Assembly (NCBI GenBank): GCA_033722295.1
Contig: JAWVZH010000020.1
Location: 1-27,720 of the forward strand
DNA from: JAWVZH01 sp033722295
GTDB taxonomy: Bacteria; Bacteroidota; Bacteroidia; Chitinophagales; Saprospiraceae
Length of the DNA: 27,720 nt
Reading direction: 5' to 3'
Part shown: piece after piece, positions 16,621 through 25,694 of the stretch
How positions within the stretch are numbered: position 1 is the first letter of the stretch
How the letters are laid out: every line of letters starts with the position of its first letter
The notes under the pieces: model-generated
The model's input: only the letters and a program-made list of their open reading frames with translations
Databases searched by the model: none
Told to the model about the DNA's origin: nothing
Made by a program: the position numbers and the translations under genes

Positions 16621-18119
16621 GTCCTGATCATTTTAAATGCCTTTCCCAAATTCTTTATGATATCTCTCGCAATCAAAGATTCTTCCGACTGTTCATCGAG
16701 AGCCAGGTCACCAGCCAGTCCATGAACATACATGCCAGTAATCGCTGCAGCTACAGGATCACCGGTTTGAGACATCAGGCCTGTGATAAGACCGGTGAGC
16801 ACATCACCACTTCCTCCGCTGGCCATGCCTGCATTTCCAGTACTATTGAAAAAGAGTCTACCATCGGGCAGGGCTACAGAAGAATAATGCCCCTTCAAAA
16901 GAACTATGATATCATGATGCCTGGCCATCCTTCTTTGTAATTCTATGCGCTGCCTGTCATCATTAGATTCATGACCGGTCAACCGGTCGAATTCACCAGG
17001 ATGGGGAGTAATGATCGATCTGGACGGAACCTTCTCAAGCCAACCTTTGTGCGCAATAATATTCAATGCATCAGCATCGATGACAAGTGGATTCTCCAGT
17101 TGTAGAATGTCCTCTACCAGATCCTGTACACCCGGTTTTTGGCCTATGCCACATCCAATTCCAATACACGAATACTGCTCTGGCTTTGCCACTCTCGTGC
17201 TGTGAAACTCATGTTCATCAACCGAGCATAGCGCTTCCGGGCACCTGATATATGTTACATCTTTTCCACATCGAGGGACATGCGTGGTGACTTTTCCGGA
17301 ACCAGAGCGCAGACAAGCCTCAGTCGCCAATAATGACGCCCCCATCATTCCCAAAGAGCCGCATATCAACAAGCTATGGCCAAAGTCGCCCTTGTGGCTG
17401 AACCTGTTGCGCTGTCCGGCCTCAAAACCGATCAATTCGGCTATATCCAGATAGAACTTATCCGCAGAGGCTTCATTGATGGCCTTTTTTGATAGTCCTA
17501 TATTCACCAATTCCCACTCACCAACAAAATCACTGGATGAAGCCAGGAGATAATTCATTCGAGGGATCTCAATGCCCAATGTCTGTTTGGCATGGATAAT
17601 GGTACCTCGGGGTGGATTTTCATCGGTCAGTCCGCTTGGCATGTCGATCGATACAACCGGACGCCCTGACACATTTATATGCGTGACGATCTCTGCAAAA
17701 CGACCTTCTACAGGTCGGGAGATGCCACTTCCAAAGATGGCGTCAACCAGTACGAGACTGGAATGTTGAAGTGCCGGAAGATCACCTTTTTCACATATTT
17801 CCTGAATTGTAATGCCATCAAGAGACCTCAGCCGATCCAGATTGATCTGGTTATCATAACTCCTGGTGCCCAGGGTGATCACCCATACAGTCACCTCATA
17901 ATTTTTCTCCCTCAGTAAACGAGCCATGACAAGGCCGTCACCACCATTGTTTCCTGGCCCACATACTATGACAACATCGTAACTGGTTGAATAAAGCCCG
18001 CAAAAGTGTTGAGTGAGGGCCTGACCTGCACGTTCCATAAGATCGGAAGAGGAGATAGCCTCTTCTTCCATGGTCTTTTGATCAATGTCCCGGATCTGTT
18101 TCGATGTCAGAATTTTCAT
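16617..18119 (-). CDS. nnr: Bifunctional NAD(P)HX epimerase / ADP-dependent NAD(P)HX dehydratase
   Basis: Repairs hydrated NADH and NADPH. The N-terminal epimerase domain (NnrE, about residues 1-215) shows GPGNNGGDGLVMARLL (residues 54-69), VDAIFGSGISRPVEG (125-139) and SIDMPSGL. The C-terminal dehydratase domain (NnrD, about 225-495) shows HKGDFGHSLLICGS, TPHPGEFDRLTG (371-382), LLKGHYSSVA and the nucleotide/catalytic motif GNAGMASGGSGDVLTG with Asp439. The 500-residue length is typical of the fused form. The gene is first in a two-gene operon; its TGA overlaps the sirtuin ATG. Both products deal with NAD, one repairing it and the other consuming it, which makes the pairing sensible though not proof of a shared pathway. 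Confidence 0.95.
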   Translation of the reverse strand: MKILTSKQIRDIDQKTMEEEAISSSDLMERAGQALTQHFCGLYSTSYDVVIVCGPGNNGGDGLVMARLLREKNYEVTVWVITLGTRSYDNQINLDRLRSLDGITIQEICEKGDLPALQHSSLVLVDAIFGSGISRPVEGRFAEIVTHINVSGRPVVSIDMPSGLTDENPPRGTIIHAKQTLGIEIPRMNYLLASSSDFVGEWELVNIGLSKKAINEASADKFYLDIAELIGFEAGQRNRFSHKGDFGHSLLICGSLGMMGASLLATEACLRSGSGKVTTHVPRCGKDVTYIRCPEALCSVDEHEFHSTRVAKPEQYSCIGIGCGIGQKPGVQDLVEDILQLENPLVIDADALNIIAHKGWLEKVPSRSIITPHPGEFDRLTGHESNDDRQRIELQRRMARHHDIIVLLKGHYSSVALPDGRLFFNSTGNAGMASGGSGDVLTGLITGLMSQTGDPVAAAITGMYVHGLAGDLALDEQSEESLIARDIIKNLGKAFKMIRT

Positions 18120-18406
18120 GCATCAAATGTCGATTGAATTAAGAATATGTTTATGCTTAATCTTCGGATTAGATTTTTATATTATATGTAAAAAAATCTA
18201 ATTTTACATCGTAATCATCAAGGTAGCTCATTTGGCAATAACCAGATATAAATAAATACAAAGAGATGGAAATTCTGCTAATAATAAGTATATTGCTTTT
18301 AGCTATGCACCTCAATAGAAATGAGGCTATGTTACCCTCCTGTTTATATTTAGCCCCAAGAGAACTATGATGTATATTTATTCAGATACCTGAAAAAAGT
18401 TGGTTT
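18120..18406. other. 287-bp divergent intergenic region with overlapping inverted repeats
   Basis: No gene is visible. Between 18156 and 18209 three structures share bases: a UUCG-capped hairpin TAATC-TTCG-GATTA near 18158-18172; an 11-bp perfect inverted repeat ATTAGATTTTT (18168-18178) with AAAAATCTAAT (18192-18202); and ATGTAAAA (18186-18193) with TTTTACAT (18202-18209). They cannot all form at once. Further on, CCTCA (18310-18314) and TGAGG (18322-18326) form a small hairpin. The region must carry promoters for nnr (minus) and the PorP module (plus), but I find no convincing -7 box. Confidence 0.55.
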
Positions 18407-19432
18407 ATGTACAATAAACTTTACCATAATTACCTGGTTGCTTTGATCATGTGCCTATTGACACCGGCTCTGACGGGTCAGGACATTCATTTCAGTCAGT
18501 TTCACAATGCCATGATGAATATCAACCCCGGTCAAACGGGGGTTTTCAACGGTGATCAGCGATTTACTGCCATCATCCGTGATCAATGGCGGAGTGTACC
18601 TGTGCCATACCTTACAGTAGGTGCAGCATATGATATGAGACTGTCCTCTTACAAATACAGAAATCGCTTTTTCGGTATCGGAGGTCAATTTAATTATGAC
18701 AAGGCAGGCGACTCGAAGATGGCTCTTGTCAATTTTGCCATCAACGGCAGTTATTCCCAGATCCTGCATCCTCGCCATATCATCAGTGGTGGTGTCGGTG
18801 TGGCGATCAATCAGAGAAGATTCAATGAAGATGAGCTCCGATGGGAAAGTCAGTGGGATGGCGATTCCTACAGACCTGACTTTACCAGTGGTGAAAATTT
18901 CGAGTCCATGGACATCTTATTTGTCGACCTTTCACTGGGAATAAATTACCGGTTTCAGGTTAATTCAAGGACCTGGATAAACCTTGGTGGGGGTGCCTTC
19001 CACCTCAATCAACCTGACCAGACCTTTTATGCAGTTGATCAGGAAGATACTGGTCTCCCGGTAAGACTGACCGGAAGTATTACTTCGAGCTTCAAGATCG
19101 CCCAGGCTATTGACCTAATGGTAAATGGCTTGTACCAATTCCAGAATCCATATCAGGAGATCGTCGGAAGCGGCCTTATCAGATTGTATATCAATAACAA
19201 GCCAGGCAGGCATTACATTCTGGATCTCGGTGCGGGTATGAGGGCGGATGACGCCTTTTATCCGATCCTCGGGTTTCAGTATAACAACTGGTATCTAGCT
19301 GCATCCTACGATGTGAATACATCATTTTTTGATATAGCTACAAATGGACGAGGAGGGCCTGAAATCTCATTGAGATACATCTACGCCAAACCTCAACCTC
19401 CCGGTGAATTCAAAAAATGCCCTGTTTACTAA
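18407..19432 (+). CDS. PorP/SprF-family type IX secretion outer-membrane protein (copy 1)
   Basis: A 341-residue beta-barrel protein of the PorP/SprF family. A signal peptide (residues 1-24, ending LTG) precedes the mature start QDIHFSQFHN, typical for the family (QDxxFSQF). Hallmarks follow: NPGQTGVFNGDQR, alternating aromatic barrel strands, FHLNQPDQTF, and the conserved C-terminus RGGPEISLRY with the closing FKKCPVY. SprF is needed for export of SprB in Flavobacterium, and PorP is part of the T9SS ring and motor, so a role in exporting or anchoring the type B protein encoded two genes downstream is likely. It is first in a tight operon; the next gene starts 15 bp after its stop. A paralogue lies at 25869-26891. 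Confidence 0.9.
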   Translation: MYNKLYHNYLVALIMCLLTPALTGQDIHFSQFHNAMMNINPGQTGVFNGDQRFTAIIRDQWRSVPVPYLTVGAAYDMRLSSYKYRNRFFGIGGQFNYDKAGDSKMALVNFAINGSYSQILHPRHIISGGVGVAINQRRFNEDELRWESQWDGDSYRPDFTSGENFESMDILFVDLSLGINYRFQVNSRTWINLGGGAFHLNQPDQTFYAVDQEDTGLPVRLTGSITSSFKIAQAIDLMVNGLYQFQNPYQEIVGSGLIRLYINNKPGRHYILDLGAGMRADDAFYPILGFQYNNWYLAASYDVNTSFFDIATNGRGGPEISLRYIYAKPQPPGEFKKCPVY

Positions 19433-19447
19433 AAGAAAAGGATTAGA

Positions 19448-21910
19448 ATGAGATTACTACTCGCAAGCATATTTCTTCTGGGAACTCTCCAGCCTTGCTG
19501 GTCACAATTTCCCAGGTTCAAAGACTACATGGAACTCGCTGCTGAGGCAGAAGCCAAAGAGGATTACTATCTCGCTTACTATTACTACACCCAAATGATC
19601 GAATACGACCGGGATCCCGAGTTGTATCACTACAAAGCTGCCCTTAATGCCCTTAACCTGAAAGCGTACACAACCGCAGACAAACACCTTCAGCATCTCG
19701 ACACCCTGGAGGTAGCTGAAGAGTTTGAGGACTTGAGTTATTACAGGGCGATTGCTGCTCACCATAGAGGCAACTACGATGAAAGTATCACATTGTACAA
19801 TTTGTATATCTCAGAAGGAGAGGATTCTTTAAAGGTTGAAGAGGCAAAGGAGAAGATCGAGAATGTCGAGTGGGCGATGGTTCAAAAGCCAGACACCCTG
19901 GTAAAGCTTGAACATCTGGAAGAGCCGATCAATTCAAAGTACAGCGACTTTGGTCTGGCGCCGATCGATGACACACGCTTCCTGTTCTCTACAGACCGTG
20001 CTTTGATCGATAAGGACAATTATCCCAATAGAAGAAGAATAGCACACGTATATTATTCTCCTGATGGTGAGAACGCCAAAAAACTACCGGGCGATTTAAA
20101 CAAGAACGACAAATTCACTTCCAGCGTGGCATTCACGGAGGATAAAAGCCGCATGTACTACAATGTCTGTCACTATATTGAAAATTCCACAGAGGTCAGA
20201 TGCGATATCTATTCAAGACCATTCGTACCCGATTCCGCGAATTATGGCCCTGAGGTAAAGCTGCCTCCTCCAATAAATATGTCAGGGTTTTCCACAACTC
20301 AGCCAAGTATCGGGATCGATAGAGATGGCAATCAGCTATTGTTCTTTGCCAGTAACCGACCAGGAGGAAAAGGAGAAATGGACCTGTGGTATGCCCCATT
20401 GTCGGAGGATGGTGAATTTGGTGAACCTGTCAATCTGGACACACTGAATACAGAAAAGGATGAATGGACGCCATTCCTTCATGAATTGGATCAGGACCTA
20501 TACTTTTCTTCAGAAGGCTATTTGGGATTCGGTTTACTGGATGTTTACAAAAGTGCCTGGAACAATGGCAACCCGGATCAACCGATCAATGTCGGCGCAC
20601 CGGTAAACAGCAGTTTTGATGATGTCTATTACCTGCTGTCAGAAAGTGGTGATAACGCGTTCTTTGCTTCTAACAGGGAAGGCAGTTATTACAGGGATGA
20701 AGAACTTGAAGCCTGTTGTTTCGATCTCTACGAGGCGCACTATACTCAACCACCAGTTGAATTACTGGTAAGTGCTTATGACAAGTATGATACCACTGAC
20801 CTTTTAGGCAGCCTCATCTCACTGATCGACATGACAGATGACATACATGTCGGCAATCGTACAGGTGATTCCTGGGATGACTACATATTTGAATTGGATC
20901 ATGGCAAGGATTACAGGCTTATTGCCGAAATGCCTGGATATATCAGCGATACACTTGATTTTCATACAGATAGCCTTAGAGGCGTTGAGATCATTGAAAG
21001 AAGATTGTTTCTTGACAAGATCGTTCCACTCGAAATCGCCGTTTACGATGAAAATACCAACGAACCCTTGCCTGGCGCTATAATAAAGTTGTTCAAGGTT
21101 GATGAGGCACAACAGGATCTACTCGCCAGTGAGAGCAATCCGGATAGTCATCTCTATAATTTTGATCTCATCCGTGGTAACCAGTATCTGATATTTGGCA
21201 CAAAGACTCCGTTATATGATACGGCTACAGTTGACATTACTTCCACCGAAACAGGTCTTGGCGATAGCCTTTACAAGCGCGTTGACCTTGTTCAATTGGC
21301 TATCAGGAACCTGGAAAAAGTCTTTCCTCTCGAAGTTTACTTCGACAACGATCACCCCAATCCGGGCACCAAAAAACGAACGACAGATAAGAGATATAGC
21401 GAGACCTACAAGGACTACATTGCGAGAAAGGATGAGTTCATAGACAGATATACTTCCAAACTGGGCGGAACTGATTTTGCCGAACGTGCGAAAGAAGAGC
21501 TCAATGATTTCTTTGAAGATGAGGTAGAAGAAGGATATGAAAAGCTCAATTACTTTATGGAACAACTTCACGCTGTTCTCAAAGGTGGACTTTTGGTAGA
21601 AGTTTCAATAAAAGGCTATACGTCGCCTATTGCCAAAGGAGACTATAATCTGAGACTTGGACAGAGAAGAGTGGAATGTTTAAAAAATGAGTTTTTAAGC
21701 TGGAACGACGGTGCCTTACAGCATTTTGTTGATATCGGTCGTCTTGTTCTCAAGGAGATCTCATTCGGAGAGACCAAGGCCCCGGAGGGCTTGAGTGATT
21801 CGGCTTTGGATAAAAGGAATTCTGTATACAGCCCATTGGCCTCCAAGGAGAGAAGGGTAGAGGTGATCGCGGTGAGAAGAATGGCCAATAAAGCAAAAGT
21901 TAATCAGTAG
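19448..21910 (+). CDS. TPR/PD40/OmpA-like periplasmic protein (PorE-type), partner of PorP
   Basis: An 820-residue exported protein with a signal peptide (1-19, ending CWS). Domain order: TPR-like helices (about 27-140), a PD40/WD40-like beta-propeller (about 160-430, with FLFSTDRA, LFFASNRPGGKGEMDLWYA, FFASNREGS blades), two beta-sandwich regions resembling carboxypeptidase regulatory domains (about 435-525 and 526-620), and an OmpA-like domain (about 625-812: YFDNDHPNPGTKKR, IKGYTSPIAKGDYN, LGQRR). This is the architecture of the T9SS component PorE, which links the motor ring to peptidoglycan. The OmpA domain is odd: the peptidoglycan-binding Asp of the GHTD motif is Ser723, and about 50 extra residues separate the first strand from that motif. 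It sits between the PorP gene and the giant cargo gene with 14-15 bp gaps. Confidence 0.86.
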   Translation: MRLLLASIFLLGTLQPCWSQFPRFKDYMELAAEAEAKEDYYLAYYYYTQMIEYDRDPELYHYKAALNALNLKAYTTADKHLQHLDTLEVAEEFEDLSYYRAIAAHHRGNYDESITLYNLYISEGEDSLKVEEAKEKIENVEWAMVQKPDTLVKLEHLEEPINSKYSDFGLAPIDDTRFLFSTDRALIDKDNYPNRRRIAHVYYSPDGENAKKLPGDLNKNDKFTSSVAFTEDKSRMYYNVCHYIENSTEVRCDIYSRPFVPDSANYGPEVKLPPPINMSGFSTTQPSIGIDRDGNQLLFFASNRPGGKGEMDLWYAPLSEDGEFGEPVNLDTLNTEKDEWTPFLHELDQDLYFSSEGYLGFGLLDVYKSAWNNGNPDQPINVGAPVNSSFDDVYYLLSESGDNAFFASNREGSYYRDEELEACCFDLYEAHYTQPPVELLVSAYDKYDTTDLLGSLISLIDMTDDIHVGNRTGDSWDDYIFELDHGKDYRLIAEMPGYISDTLDFHTDSLRGVEIIERRLFLDKIVPLEIAVYDENTNEPLPGAIIKLFKVDEAQQDLLASESNPDSHLYNFDLIRGNQYLIFGTKTPLYDTATVDITSTETGLGDSLYKRVDLVQLAIRNLEKVFPLEVYFDNDHPNPGTKKRTTDKRYSETYKDYIARKDEFIDRYTSKLGGTDFAERAKEELNDFFEDEVEEGYEKLNYFMEQLHAVLKGGLLVEVSIKGYTSPIAKGDYNLRLGQRRVECLKNEFLSWNDGALQHFVDIGRLVLKEISFGETKAPEGLSDSALDKRNSVYSPLASKERRVEVIAVRRMANKAKVNQ

Positions 21911-21924
21911 AATAAAAATCGAAC

Positions 21925-24900
21925 ATGAAAGTTCTCAGAATAATTTCATTTTGTTTTGTCATCCTCATGGGATGGAATAATGATGTTCAGGCCACGCATA
22001 TTGTCGGAGGTGAAATGCGCTACAGGTGTCTGGGCGGTAATTTTTACCGCATCTACCTGACCATGAGAAGGGATTGCTTCAATGGAGCACCCGATGCTCA
22101 GTTCGATGATCCGGCATTCGTAACTGTATTTACCCCTAGCGGCGAGATCATTGAAGATCTTGGACAGAACGGTGTGTTTTCGCTTCCATATCAAAGGGAT
22201 GACACACTCAATGAGATCCAAACCAGTACATGCCAGGTCATAGGACCTGATGTCTGCGTTCATACCACAACCTATTTTTTCGATGTGGAATTACCATTCA
22301 GACGAGGTGGTTACCTTTTCGTCTATCAACGTTGTTGTTTTAATTCTACTTTGATCAATATCACCGATCCTCTTTCAACGGGTCTCACAACCTCTATTCA
22401 GATCACTGAGGATGCCCTTCGTGCCTGTAATAGCAGCCCGGATTATCGGTCCTGGCCCAATATATATCTATGTCAGAATGATACCTTCACCTTCGATCAC
22501 AGCGCGAGGGATGTGGACGGTGATAGTGTGGTCTATGAACTATGTGCACCGTTTCGCGGTGCCAACCGAACAACTCCCAAACCAACTCAGGCGTCTCCTC
22601 CCCCTTACACGCCAGTGGATTGGCGAGCGCCCTATGATCTGAGTAACCTCATGGGAGGCTGGCCATTGAGGATCGAGGCCAATACAGGCCTGCTTACCGG
22701 AGCACCAAATACTATTGGACAATTTCTCGTAGGCGTCTGCCTCCGGGAGTACAGGGACGGAAAGCTTTTATCAGTCTCGCGACGTGCATTCGAATATAAT
22801 GTCAGGGAATGCCCGGAACGTCCTATTGCTGATTTCTTTACGAATAACGTCCTCTGCGATGGCTTTACCGCTGAATTCTCGAATAATAGTTCAGGCCAGG
22901 ATTACGAATGGTTCTTTGACTATGAGAACGACCGGTCCAAAACAAGTACAGAAACGAATCCTACATATACCTACTCAGAGCCTGGCATCTATACAGTAGC
23001 TTTATTTGCGCTTCGTGACAGCACATGCTTTGATTCGACCTTCCAGGAAGTGGTCATATACGGCGACAGCGATTACTCTGCCGAATTTGATTATTCGATC
23101 GATGAGTGCGAAGAAGAAATTGTCCTTACGCTGGAGGACAGGTCATATGATAACCTGTTTGGAATACAAGCGGTGGAATGGACGATTGAGTCATCCGACA
23201 CTACGTACGTTTCCAATAACAGAAACGAACGTTATGTCTTTGACAAAAGTGATACGCTTACGATCACACTGATCGCCACGACAGATTTCGGTTGCCAGGA
23301 CACGACTGTACTCACTCTTCCCATCAACATACTTGCAGTAGACTTTATCGGCGATCAAATTGCCATCTGCGAAGGAGATACCACCTTCTTACTTGATAAT
23401 CCAGATCCGGCATTTGACTACGTTTGGCTTCCACCAACAGGTTTGTCCTGTTCTGATTGCCCTAATCCTATGGCTAATCCCGTGAGTGATATTTTTTACA
23501 CCGTCATTGTTTCCGATGGTAATTGTTCCATCAGTGATACGGTTTTTGTTACTGTCAATGAAAATCTGCTCGTTGATATTCTTGGCGACACGATAGCCTG
23601 CCAGGAAGAAGTCGATCTTAGGGCGAGTTCGGGAGTGGAACAAAATGCGATCTGGTCTTATGATCGCGATATGACAGATGTATTTGCCACAGGAACGAAT
23701 GAAGTTACTGTTTCAGTAGACAGCATCCTCAAGGTATACCTGATGTCATCGACCGCTGAAGATTGCCTGGGCAATGACAGCATCGAGATAGAACGACAGG
23801 AGGTATTTTTCGATGCGGACACAAGCTTGAAAGTCTGTCAGTTTGACACTTTTGAGGTCAATGTAGATAATCTTATACCTCATCATCAATTGAATTTTGA
23901 CTGGCAACCAGCCAATCAGATCGTATCCGGTGCCAATACGGCATCTCCTTCATTTACATTCCAGGCGCCAGGAAATTACTCGATTTCATTCACAGCTACC
24001 AATCAATTCGACTGTTCCAAGAATGGAGAGATCCTGGTACAGGTCGTAGATCTGCCTGAGGTCGGATTCGACGTGATAAAGGCATGTGATTCACTCACTG
24101 TTGACTTTATCAACCTGAGCGGATCAGGGGAGTATCGCTGGGAATTTGGAGATGGCGACACTTCTGAAATCAGCGATCCAACGCACACCTATGCGACTGC
24201 GGGAGACTATCTTGTCACCTTATCTGTCGAGGATTTCTGCTATAATGAGATCACTCAGAATATCAATGTAGGACTGATCGAAGTAGACCTGCCTGATACG
24301 ATCATTTCTTGCGCGGGTGAACCGGTCAAATTGAATCCTGACCCGGATACAAACCTTCTTTATACCTGGACGCCCTCGGTTTTCCTGGATGATCCGAACT
24401 CACCTAATCCTACTGCGACGGTGGTTTCGTCGACCAACTTTACCGTCACGATACAGGATACAACCTTCGAAGACTGTTTTATAGAGCGGGAAGTTTATGT
24501 GCTGGTGACCGAACCGATAAAGTTCAATACCAACACATCGGATACCATCTTATGTTATAGTGATACCGTCAGGCTAAGTGCCGATGGCGCAGGTGATTAT
24601 TTCTATTGCTGGATCGATGAAGCCGGTGATACGATAGCCACTGATCAAAGCGAAATAATTGTAGTTGTGGAGGACGAGGAGGTCTATACGGTCATAGCCA
24701 AGGATATATACGATTGTAGTGAGTCAAAGACCATCCGGGTCAAGCGATTTGATTTCAATGTCGCCATCGCCCAGCCGGATACAATATGCTTCATGGATGC
24801 CACTCGCTTGTCTATAGAGAACCTGGGAGAGGGACCTCTGACCTATATGTGGACGCCGGTATCATCAATTCTCGAAGGTGCCAATTCAGACAATCCGTTG

Positions 24901-25521
24901 GTCAGTCCTGACTTCAGTACCACTTATACTGTCAAGATCACCAATGAGTTCGGTTGCGAATATTTCGACACGGTGCGATTGATCGTAGATCGTGTTATGC
25001 CAAGACCACAGATCACCTCAACGAAGGATACCATATATCTTACAGATACCACGCAATTGCAAGTGATCGGTGGGCCATATGCTTCCTATGAATGGTTCCC
25101 GACTAATGGTTTGTCATGTACCGACTGTCCAGATCCTATAGCAAGTCCAGAGAATGAAACAACGTATGGGGTGTGGGTCACTAATCTAAGAGGGTGTATA
25201 GACAGTGCCTTTATTACGATCGGTGTCATTCGTCCCAATTGTGACGACTCAGATGTATATGTACCTAACGCCTTCAGTCCTAATGGAGATGACAACAACG
25301 ATGTCTGGAGGGTAAGAAGTAACTTTGTTGACCTGATCGATGTCTATGTGTACAATCGCTGGGGTGAGAAAGTCTTTGAAACCCATGAATACGATGTTGG
25401 CTGGGACGGTACCTACGAAGGCGAATTCCTGGAACCTGATGTCTATGCATATTACATACGAGTAGTATGCGTGGATCAATCGGAATTCACGAAAAAAGGA
25501 AATGTGACTCTTGTCAGATAG
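21925..25521 (+). CDS. Giant PKD-domain secreted protein with T9SS type B sorting domain
   Basis: A 1198-residue surface protein. The signal peptide (1-23, ending QA) leads straight into THIVGGEMRYRCLGGNFYRIYLT, an N-terminal domain (about 24-295) seen in many Bacteroidota type B proteins; its fold and ligand are not known to me. PKD domains follow at about 298-380 (YTYSEPGIYTVAL) and 708-782 (WEFGDGDTSEISDPTHTY, then GDYLVTLS), with further Ig-like domains between and after. A paired-cysteine motif GLSCxDCPxP occurs twice (residues 506-514 and 1062-1070). The C-terminus (about 1108-1198) is a type B T9SS domain: VPNAFSPNGDDNNDVW, VYNRWGEKVFE, GWDGTY, ending KGNVTLVR. As last gene of the PorP-PorE-like operon it is the probable cargo of that pair. 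Confidence 0.9.
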   Translation: MKVLRIISFCFVILMGWNNDVQATHIVGGEMRYRCLGGNFYRIYLTMRRDCFNGAPDAQFDDPAFVTVFTPSGEIIEDLGQNGVFSLPYQRDDTLNEIQTSTCQVIGPDVCVHTTTYFFDVELPFRRGGYLFVYQRCCFNSTLINITDPLSTGLTTSIQITEDALRACNSSPDYRSWPNIYLCQNDTFTFDHSARDVDGDSVVYELCAPFRGANRTTPKPTQASPPPYTPVDWRAPYDLSNLMGGWPLRIEANTGLLTGAPNTIGQFLVGVCLREYRDGKLLSVSRRAFEYNVRECPERPIADFFTNNVLCDGFTAEFSNNSSGQDYEWFFDYENDRSKTSTETNPTYTYSEPGIYTVALFALRDSTCFDSTFQEVVIYGDSDYSAEFDYSIDECEEEIVLTLEDRSYDNLFGIQAVEWTIESSDTTYVSNNRNERYVFDKSDTLTITLIATTDFGCQDTTVLTLPINILAVDFIGDQIAICEGDTTFLLDNPDPAFDYVWLPPTGLSCSDCPNPMANPVSDIFYTVIVSDGNCSISDTVFVTVNENLLVDILGDTIACQEEVDLRASSGVEQNAIWSYDRDMTDVFATGTNEVTVSVDSILKVYLMSSTAEDCLGNDSIEIERQEVFFDADTSLKVCQFDTFEVNVDNLIPHHQLNFDWQPANQIVSGANTASPSFTFQAPGNYSISFTATNQFDCSKNGEILVQVVDLPEVGFDVIKACDSLTVDFINLSGSGEYRWEFGDGDTSEISDPTHTYATAGDYLVTLSVEDFCYNEITQNINVGLIEVDLPDTIISCAGEPVKLNPDPDTNLLYTWTPSVFLDDPNSPNPTATVVSSTNFTVTIQDTTFEDCFIEREVYVLVTEPIKFNTNTSDTILCYSDTVRLSADGAGDYFYCWIDEAGDTIATDQSEIIVVVEDEEVYTVIAKDIYDCSESKTIRVKRFDFNVAIAQPDTICFMDATRLSIENLGEGPLTYMWTPVSSILEGANSDNPLVSPDFSTTYTVKITNEFGCEYFDTVRLIVDRVMPRPQITSTKDTIYLTDTTQLQVIGGPYASYEWFPTNGLSCTDCPDPIASPENETTYGVWVTNLRGCIDSAFITIGVIRPNCDDSDVYVPNAFSPNGDDNNDVWRVRSNFVDLIDVYVYNRWGEKVFETHEYDVGWDGTYEGEFLEPDVYAYYIRVVCVDQSEFTKKGNVTLVR

Positions 25522-25548
25522 ATAGAATAAGTCCTTTTAATATATTTT

Positions 25549-25590
25549 TAAAATGCATATGGGGTGAATTCCTCATATGCATTTTATTTT
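25549..25590 (+). terminator. Intrinsic terminator closing the PorP-PorE-like-CTD-B operon
   Basis: AAAATGCATATG (25550-25561) pairs perfectly with CATATGCATTTT (25574-25585); an outer T-A pair (25549/25586) and inner G-U, G-C and G-C pairs extend the stem to about 16 bp around the loop TGAATT. The A-rich left arm and T-rich right flank could make it work in both directions. It begins 28 bp after the stop codon of the 1198-residue protein. Confidence 0.8.
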
Positions 25591-25621
25591 AAATATTTAA
25601 AATGATACTTGAGAAGCACCT

Positions 25622-25650
25622 ACATATACTAAGTATATGTGATATTTTTT
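25622..25650 (+). terminator. Second hairpin with T run, possible back-up terminator
   Basis: ACATATAC (25622-25629) and GTATATGT (25633-25640) form an 8-bp stem with loop TAA, followed at 25645-25650 by six T residues after a short GATA spacer. The stem is A/T-rich and thus weak for a terminator, so an operator role is an alternative. Confidence 0.45.
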
Positions 25651-25676
25651 ATGTGTAAAATTTAGTCATTATACAC

Positions 25677-25694
25677 TTTTTCATATATGAAAAA
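25677..25694. repeat. 18-bp perfect palindrome
   Basis: TTTTTCATATATGAAAAA at 25677-25694 is a perfect 18-bp palindrome with no spacer, about 175 bp upstream of the second PorP gene. A dimeric regulator site is possible; so is a cruciform-prone AT element. It is not followed by a T run, so a terminator is unlikely. Confidence 0.45.

Noticed and set aside
18310..18326. CCTCA/TGAGG hairpin upstream of the first PorP gene as a riboswitch
   Set aside because: A single 5-bp stem with no known riboswitch core around it.
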